From NCBI GenBank assembly GCA_934778125.1, contig CAKVOF010000035.1:1-12084 (forward strand): a DNA stretch of 12,084 nt, in the 5' to 3' direction. The DNA comes from an uncultured Clostridia bacterium. Lineage in GTDB: Bacteria; Bacillota; Clostridia; Christensenellales; UBA1242. A program made the position numbers and the translations under genes. Below, piece by piece: positions 7,177 through 12,084 of the stretch. How positions within the stretch are numbered: the stretch's first letter is position 1; every line of letters begins with the position of its first letter. The notes under the pieces were generated by a model that had not been told where the DNA came from, made no database searches, and saw only the letters and a list, made by a program, of their open reading frames with translations.

Positions 7177-7235
7177 GTGTGTAAGTATATTGGAGGCAAT
7201 TATTGTTAAGAATTATATAAAATAAGGAGCACAAT

Positions 7236-8489
7236 ATGAATAAAATTAATCCATTTTATGAAAAAGAAGCAATCCCAGTTGAAAAGTTTGTTAGTGTTGA
7301 TGAATATAGCCCAAAACCATATAATAAAAATACAACATCGCCATACACAAAAACAAGAATAATTCTTCTAAACGGAACAGAATTTGAGCAAAATTGGTTT
7401 TTGCATCAATTTAGCAGAAACTGTCCGAATAATGATTTGCGTAGAGAAATTGCACTTATTCGAAGGCACGAGCAACATCAGCAAAAAATAATTTCTGGTT
7501 TAAAACCAGTGAATGAAACAGACTTGGAAACAACTATAGCCTATGAACAACTTGCAATAGATTTAACGGCGATTTTGGCAAAGCATGTTAAAGATGAATC
7601 GGTTAAGAACGCACTAAATTTTGCGTTGCTTGAAGACTTTGATCACTTATATAGATTTGCGAATTTATTGGAAACAGAGCAGGGAATCGACACAAACAAA
7701 TTAACTGGTGGTTACACTGAAATAACTCCAGGAAGACCAACAATAGCTGAACCAAGGCATCCATTTGATGAAATTAATAACCATATCACTAAGGAGTTAG
7801 CTGATCCATTCACAAAACTTGTTGTATCAATTATAACAGCTGGCGAACAGCAAACAATGAACTACTATATGAATATTGCTGGATTCCACCCAACAGAAAT
7901 AGGGCGAAAGCTTTATTCTGAAATTGCTATGATAGAAGAGCAACATGTAACTGAATATGGTAGTTTGATGGACACAAATTGCACGTGGCTGGAAAATTGG
8001 TTAATCCACGAGTACACTGAGTGTTATCTATACTATTCTTGTTATGTTGATGAAACAGATAGTTATATTAAGGAAATTTTCCATAAACGCTATTTAGAAG
8101 AATGTGGACACTTGCAATATGTGGCAAAATTATTGGAGAAATATGAAGGGAAACCTTGGCAAGCTCTTTATCCGTGTGGAGGTGATTTCCCCGAATTGTT
8201 GCAATTTTGCGGGAATATTGACTATATACGTGGTGTTTTAGAGAAAACTTTAAACTATACTCGCCTTGGGGATAACTACACACTCTTAAAAGATTTACCA
8301 AATACGTCGAATTATTTTAAGTACCAAAAAATGAACATCAAAAAACCAGATTTTTTACCAAGTCATATTGTTATTAAAAACCATATAGAGAAGTTTGGAA
8401 AAGATTATAGATTTGAAACAAAGAAAAATCCTTGCAAAGAATTGCAAGATAGAAAATGTGATAACATTAATGTTGCAAGAAAAAAATAG
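7236..8489 (+). CDS. Protein with two ferritin-like (diiron-type) helical domains
   Basis: A 417-residue soluble protein. Two consecutive four-helix regions carry the spaced Glu/His pattern of the ferritin-like superfamily. The second is clearer: Glu204 (AGEQQ), Glu234-x-x-His237 (EEQH), Glu259/Glu262 (HEYTE) and Glu289-x-x-His292 (ECGH). These match helix A Glu, helix B ExxH, helix C Glu and helix D ExxH. The first is looser: Glu49/Glu51, His78-Glu79-Gln-His81, Glu104 and Asp134-x-x-His137. Such domains bind two metal ions (usually iron or manganese) and act in rubrerythrin-like peroxide reduction, oxygenation or iron handling; which applies here is unknown. The N-terminal 45 residues and the C-terminal 60 basic residues lie outside the domains. 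There is no rubredoxin Cys4 site, so it is not a classical rubrerythrin. AAGGAG (7224-7229) lies six bases before the ATG. No convincing promoter was seen in 7177-7223. The gene stands alone between terminators. Confidence 0.72.
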   Translation: MNKINPFYEKEAIPVEKFVSVDEYSPKPYNKNTTSPYTKTRIILLNGTEFEQNWFLHQFSRNCPNNDLRREIALIRRHEQHQQKIISGLKPVNETDLETTIAYEQLAIDLTAILAKHVKDESVKNALNFALLEDFDHLYRFANLLETEQGIDTNKLTGGYTEITPGRPTIAEPRHPFDEINNHITKELADPFTKLVVSIITAGEQQTMNYYMNIAGFHPTEIGRKLYSEIAMIEEQHVTEYGSLMDTNCTWLENWLIHEYTECYLYYSCYVDETDSYIKEIFHKRYLEECGHLQYVAKLLEKYEGKPWQALYPCGGDFPELLQFCGNIDYIRGVLEKTLNYTRLGDNYTLLKDLPNTSNYFKYQKMNIKKPDFLPSHIVIKNHIEKFGKDYRFETKKNPCKELQDRKCDNINVARKK

Positions 8490-8499
8490 GGTGGCTGAA

Positions 8500-8627
8500 T
8501 AAAAACACAACAAATAAAAAAACTAAAAAATACAATAATAAGCAAATAAAATAACAATAAATGAATAAAGAAAATAATAAAAAGAAAAAAACAATAAACG
8601 ACAATAAATGAATAACGAGAATACACC
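8500..8627. repeat. A-rich low-complexity tract
   Basis: About 130 bases that are mostly A on the plus strand, with almost no T runs. A 15-base unit, ACAATAAATGAATAA, occurs at 8554-8568 and 8601-8615, with a partial third copy from 8591. Hydrophobic minus-strand frames read through this stretch are a product of the T-rich complement. No gene is supported here. Confidence 0.6.
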
Positions 8628-8668
8628 AAAAAAATGAAGTGAATCCAAGTGGAATCACTTCATTTTTT
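8628..8668. terminator. Bidirectional terminator
   Basis: AAAAAATGAAGTGA (8629-8642) pairs perfectly with TCACTTCATTTTTT (8655-8668). After an A-A mismatch, TCC/GGA closes around the loop AAGT. A runs before and T runs after make it work in both directions. It sits between the ferritin-like gene and the convergent minus-strand remnant. Confidence 0.85.
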
Positions 8669-8680
8669 ATATAGGCGGTT

Positions 8681-9028
8681 TTATTTTTTGATATTATCGT
8701 TTTTAACAACTTCTAAAAATGAGACAACCTCTTGAAGTGTTTCGATGCATTGTTTATAAATATGTGAAGACTTATTTATGCCAATATTGAAGGTGGTGTT
8801 GGATATAATATTATAAACGAGTTGAGGGTTATCATAATTATTCAAACGGATAATAAGTTTTAAATCTTTGCACATACCATTTGTTTCTGCACCAAAAAGA
8901 CCAGTATATAAGCCACCAATGTTAGCGCCAACTGTTTGCTGACTGCCGTTTTCGTATATTTCATAATTTAAAAATTCTTCAAAGCCAATGACAATTAAAT
9001 TACCATTATCATAATCGATTAAACAAAA
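8681..9028 (-). pseudogene. Remnant of a small Gly-rich protein gene, start missing
   Basis: On the minus strand a frame is open from a stop at 9029-9031 down to the TAA at 8681-8683, about 115 codons. The only ATG (8873-8875) is near the middle and has no ribosome binding site. Residues before that ATG already look like protein: an IDYDNGNLIVIGFEEF segment, then ENGSQQTVGANIGG, then a Gly-rich LYTGLFGAETNG. The rest reads LKLIIRLNNYDNPQLVYNII and ends in an SSHIYKQCIETLQEV helix. From memory this order (strand, Gly-rich hairpin, CxxLKI strand, SFIYK-type helix) resembles the conserved core of small Clostridia/phage proteins annotated with DUF4428 or SHOCT domains. The N-terminal zinc ribbon usual there is absent and the frame is closed by a stop, so I call it 5'-truncated. 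A non-ATG start cannot be excluded. Confidence 0.5.
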
Positions 9029-9058
9029 TTAAAAGTGTTTAAAGGTTGTGTGGTTTCT

Positions 9059-9088
9059 TTGACATATCGTAAAATTTTGAAGTATAAT
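9059..9088 (+). promoter_or_regulatory. Near-consensus promoter of the cation pump gene
   Basis: A perfect TTGACA (9059-9064) and a perfect TATAAT (9083-9088) are spaced by 18 bases. The transcript would start near 9095 and leave a leader of about 40 bases, which is too short for a known metal riboswitch. The ribosome binding site is AAAGGG (9125-9130). Expression is expected to be strong unless it is repressed. Confidence 0.8.
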
Positions 9089-9135
9089 AAATTATATATA
9101 ATCTTTGAATTAGAAACATATAATAAAGGGAAATT

Positions 9136-11757
9136 ATGAAACAGTATTATCAAATGAAAAGTCAAGATGTGATAAATCTATTGCATAGTGACAATATTCA
9201 AGGACTTTCTAGTGTTGATGCTGATATAAGATTAGAAAGAGATGGAGACAATGTTCTTAAGCAAAAAAATAAAAAGAGTCCATTAAAAATTTTTTTTCGG
9301 CAATTTGCTAATATTATGATATTGCTTCTAATATTAGTCGGTATTGTTTCATTGGTGTATTCAATTGTTAATCAAGAAAGCATAATCGAATCAATTGTAA
9401 TATTTTCATGTGTGATTATAAATGCAGTTATGGGATTTGTGCAAGAAATGAAATCTGAAAATGCTGTTGAATCACTCAAAACGATGACCACCTCAAAAGT
9501 TCAAGTCAAAAGAGATGGGCTATGGAAAGAAATTGATGCTAAAGAACTTGTGGTTGGTGATATTATTAGTCTTGATGCTGGAGACAAAGTTCCAGCTGAT
9601 GCGAGAATCATTAAATCAGTAGGGCTAAAAGTTGATGAATCTTTGCTTACTGGTGAAAGTTTGTCTGTCGAAAAAGGTGAAAGTGAGTTAGATGGAGATA
9701 AATTAATACAAGACCAAACAAATATATTGTTTTCGGGGACTAGTGTTGTAAATGGACGTGCAGAGGCGATTGTTATTTATACTGGTATGGAAACAGAAAT
9801 AGGAAAAATTGCAGGGACAATTGATAAATCTGAAGATACGTTGACTCCATTGCAAATTAAGATAAAGAAGGTTAGTGGCTTTATATCTATGATTGCATGT
9901 TTGTTAGTTGCTATTACCTTTTGCTACGGATTAATTTTAAAAAAAGATGCTTTGTCTATAATTATGTTATGTATATCTATGGTTTTGGCATCAGTGCCTG
10001 AAGTTTTGCCGATTTCAATAACTGCCACATTGACTATTGGTGTCAATCAAATGGCTAAAAAAAAGACAATTATTAAACAGTTATCTGCTATTGAGACTTT
10101 GGGTGCTACTCAAATAATTTGTTCTGATAAAACAGGAACGATTACAACAAATCAAATGACTTTAGTTGAAATTTATGCTAATGAAAAAAGATATATTGAT
10201 GTTAAAAAAAAATATGGAGAATTAGAAATATGTAATAATATTTTGGGATTATGCAACGATACAGTTCCTGATAGTTTAAAAAATGGGTCTTATATTGGGG
10301 ATCCTGTTGAAATTGCACTAAGTAGGTATTTGTTTAATTTAGGTGAGAATATTGATAACTTAAAAAATAAATATAAGAGAATTGATGAAATTCCATTTGA
10401 TTCATCAAGAAAAATGATGAGTACGCTTAATTGCTTTGGTGACTACAATCTTGTTTTGACTAAAGGTGGATTTAGCGAAGTAATAAAACACTGTAATAGA
10501 TATGAAAAAAATGGCAAAGTGCTAAAAATTAATAATCGTGTTATAGCCAATTATTTGCGACATGAAAAAAGAATGAGTAAAAGTGCATATAAAGTCTTGG
10601 CACTTGCATACAAGCCAATCAATAATAAAAAGGATTTTTGTGAAGATGATTTAATTTTGGTGGGGATAATTGGGCTTATTGATCCACCCAAAGAAGGGGT
10701 TAAAGAAGCTGTTGAAAAATGTAAACAAGCAAAAATTAAGCCAATTATGGTTACTGGAGATAGTCTTGCTACAGCAATAGCTGTTGCAAAAGATATTGGT
10801 ATTGCTAGCTGTGATAGTGAGGGTGTTGAAGGCAAAGTGATAGACAATATGACTGAAGATGAACTAGTTTCATTTGTGAAAAAATATACTGTTTTTGCAA
10901 GAGTTACACCAGATCATAAAGTTAGAATAGTTAGGGCTTTTCAGGCAGGTGGCAAAGTTGTTGCGATGACAGGTGATGGAGTTAATGATGCTCCTGCTCT
11001 TAAATTGGCACACGTTGGTGTTGGAATGGGTAGGTCTGGCACTGATGTAACAAAGAACGTTGCTGATATAATTCTTATGGATGATAGTTTTTCTACAATA
11101 GTGTCTGCAGTTGAAGAAGGGAGGAGAATATATAATAATGTGCTTAGAACTATTCTCTATAACTTATCTTCAAATTTTGCCGAAATTTTTTTAATTATAA
11201 TAGGTATGATTATATTTAAAGACATTATTTCTCCATTGCATATATTATATATAGATTTGGTTGCAGATACTATTCCATCTATTGCACTGGCATTTGAAAA
11301 AGATAGTCCTGAAAGCATGAAACAAAAACCCAATGGATTAGATAGACATGTGTTTACTCCATTCATGATTTCAAGTCTTATGGTTTCGGCAGTTATTGAA
11401 ACTTTAATTTCTTTAGGGGTTTTTTTGCTATCAATGAATCTATTTGGTTACCCAATTGCGCAGACATTGGCTCTGTTATCGGTCGTTATTAACGAATTTG
11501 TGTTTACATATAATTGCAAAGAGCTTAAAACATTTAGTTTTAAAAAGGGCTTGTTTAAAAATAATTTTATGAATATATCAATTGCAATCTTGTTTGTGAT
11601 TCAAATAATAGTGTTCTTTACTCCGATTGGCTCATTGTTTGGCATGGTTAAAATATCCTGGTGGCAATTTGGGGCGGTTGTTGCTATTAATATTGTAGGA
11701 TTTGTATTGCTTGAACTAGTTAAGCCAGTTTTAAACAAAGTATTCGCAGATAAGTAA
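9136..11757 (+). CDS. P2-type cation-transporting ATPase (Ca2+-ATPase-like)
   Basis: An 873-residue P-type pump without N-terminal heavy-metal domains. In order: the actuator domain with TGES (172-175), M4 with PEVLP (288-292), the phosphorylation motif DKTGT (Asp331), the nucleotide domain with a KGG motif (Lys443), the hinge TGDGVND (612-618), and six C-terminal membrane helices. Length and layout fit P2A pumps such as bacterial Ca2+ ATPases. Cation-site positions compared with SERCA: M4 Glu is kept (Glu289) and the M5 SSNxxE is kept (Asn680, Glu683). In M6 the NLVTD of SERCA reads DLVAD (Asp707, Ala710, Asp711), so one Asn becomes Asp and one Thr becomes Ala. PEGLP also reads PEVLP. Ca2+ export is the most likely role, but these changes leave Mn2+ or another cation open. 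It has its own strong promoter, and the next gene begins 28 bases downstream with no terminator between. Confidence 0.9.
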   Translation: MKQYYQMKSQDVINLLHSDNIQGLSSVDADIRLERDGDNVLKQKNKKSPLKIFFRQFANIMILLLILVGIVSLVYSIVNQESIIESIVIFSCVIINAVMGFVQEMKSENAVESLKTMTTSKVQVKRDGLWKEIDAKELVVGDIISLDAGDKVPADARIIKSVGLKVDESLLTGESLSVEKGESELDGDKLIQDQTNILFSGTSVVNGRAEAIVIYTGMETEIGKIAGTIDKSEDTLTPLQIKIKKVSGFISMIACLLVAITFCYGLILKKDALSIIMLCISMVLASVPEVLPISITATLTIGVNQMAKKKTIIKQLSAIETLGATQIICSDKTGTITTNQMTLVEIYANEKRYIDVKKKYGELEICNNILGLCNDTVPDSLKNGSYIGDPVEIALSRYLFNLGENIDNLKNKYKRIDEIPFDSSRKMMSTLNCFGDYNLVLTKGGFSEVIKHCNRYEKNGKVLKINNRVIANYLRHEKRMSKSAYKVLALAYKPINNKKDFCEDDLILVGIIGLIDPPKEGVKEAVEKCKQAKIKPIMVTGDSLATAIAVAKDIGIASCDSEGVEGKVIDNMTEDELVSFVKKYTVFARVTPDHKVRIVRAFQAGGKVVAMTGDGVNDAPALKLAHVGVGMGRSGTDVTKNVADIILMDDSFSTIVSAVEEGRRIYNNVLRTILYNLSSNFAEIFLIIIGMIIFKDIISPLHILYIDLVADTIPSIALAFEKDSPESMKQKPNGLDRHVFTPFMISSLMVSAVIETLISLGVFLLSMNLFGYPIAQTLALLSVVINEFVFTYNCKELKTFSFKKGLFKNNFMNISIAILFVIQIIVFFTPIGSLFGMVKISWWQFGAVVAINIVGFVLLELVKPVLNKVFADK

Positions 11758-11785
11758 AAGCACTTATATTAAATTGGAGAAAATA

Positions 11786-12084
11786 ATGAAAGTTGTAAAT
11801 GTGTTGAATGATTCATTGAAGAGTCAAGACTTGAAAAATAAAATAATAATTATCTCAAAATCACAATTGAATCAAGTTTTTGATTTAAAAAATGATAAAG
11901 AAATTATAAATGGTCTTAAATATATTGATTCAAATAAAATTGAAACGTATGAAGATAAATTTTTGCTGACATTTAATTTTTTAACTGAGGAAAATAAACG
12001 TACAAATTTAGAGAAAATTGGAATTTATTCTGACTTTAAAACTTTTGCTGTTTTTGTAGCAAACAATAAAGACATGTTGACAAG
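11786..12084 (+). CDS. N-terminal part of an unidentified protein, possibly CorA-like (cut by window edge)
   Basis: An ATG at 11786 opens a frame that runs off the window, giving 99 full codons (MKVVNVLNDSLKSQD onward). GGAG (11776-11779) lies six bases upstream, and the gap to the pump gene is 28 bases with no terminator, so it is probably co-transcribed. The visible part is a soluble alpha/beta region with a strand pair, ETYEDKFLLTFNF followed by FKTFAVFVANNKDML. This recalls the cytoplasmic N-terminal domain of CorA magnesium/cobalt channels, where a 'YDDYLLI' strand is followed by an 'FLITVH' strand. The resemblance is weak, and the diagnostic GMN motif would lie beyond the window. A cation channel next to a cation pump would make sense, but that is inference. 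Confidence 0.6.
   Translation, partial: MKVVNVLNDSLKSQDLKNKIIIISKSQLNQVFDLKNDKEIINGLKYIDSNKIETYEDKFLLTFNFLTEENKRTNLEKIGIYSDFKTFAVFVANNKDMLT

Noticed and set aside
7177..7235. A promoter for the ferritin-like gene (TTGGAG 7190-7195 with TATATA 7214-7219)
   Set aside because: The 18-base spacing is acceptable, but the transcript would start on the ribosome binding site. The region is AT-rich enough for chance matches, so it is not listed as a feature.
8405..8709. Hydrophobic minus-strand frames that could be small membrane proteins
   Set aside because: They are read from the T-rich complement of the A-rich tract, cross the terminator hairpin and overlap the end of the ferritin-like gene. The Phe/Leu/Ile richness is a composition effect.
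9095..9135. A metal-sensing riboswitch ahead of the cation pump
   Set aside because: The predicted leader is only about 40 bases and shows no stable hairpin, too short for known Mg2+ or Mn2+ riboswitches.
10551..10847. A 98-codon minus-strand frame inside the pump gene
   Set aside because: It lies wholly antisense to the conserved hinge region of the P-type ATPase, and no ribosome binding site was noted; it is a shadow frame.

Overview
The window looks like chromosomal DNA of a low-GC, Gram-positive-like bacterium, most likely an uncultured member of the Bacillota (Clostridia-like). The reasons are the strong A+T bias (about one third G+C by eye), the AGGAGG-type ribosome binding sites, TTGACA/TATAAT-like promoters and intrinsic terminators with T runs. 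Several genes end in TGA and Trp is encoded by TGG, so the code is the standard one and not the Mycoplasma code. No rRNA, tRNA, CRISPR array, prophage or insertion sequence was seen.

Layout, left to right. (1) The tail of an unknown gene, then a monocistronic DUF308/HdeD-like membrane protein with its own promoter and terminator. (2) A two-gene operon for a heterodimeric ABC exporter. The first subunit carries the degenerate Walker B and H-loop, and the second carries the matching non-canonical signature motif. (3) A 362-base intergenic region holding a 92-base direct repeat in two nearly identical copies, each with a strong terminator-like hairpin. (4) A two-gene operon of paralogous soluble proteins (331 and 330 residues) of a family I do not recognise. 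They share an SFCxGA motif that could be a Cys-nucleophile elbow of an alpha/beta-hydrolase-like fold, and they have conserved N- and C-terminal tags. (5) A 417-residue protein with two ferritin-like four-helix regions. (6) An A-rich low-complexity tract, a two-way terminator, and on the minus strand a gene remnant with no start codon. (7) A near-consensus promoter driving a P2-type (Ca2+-ATPase-like) cation pump, followed 28 bases later by the start of another gene that runs off the window and may be a divergent CorA-like channel.

The better understood genes concern membrane transport: drug/lipid-type ABC export and cation homeostasis. The least explained parts are the tandem SFCxGA paralogs, the duplicated hairpin element and the double ferritin-like protein; these carry most of the novelty. 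Nothing in the window proves that they form one system. The paralog operon ends in a strong terminator before the ferritin-like gene.
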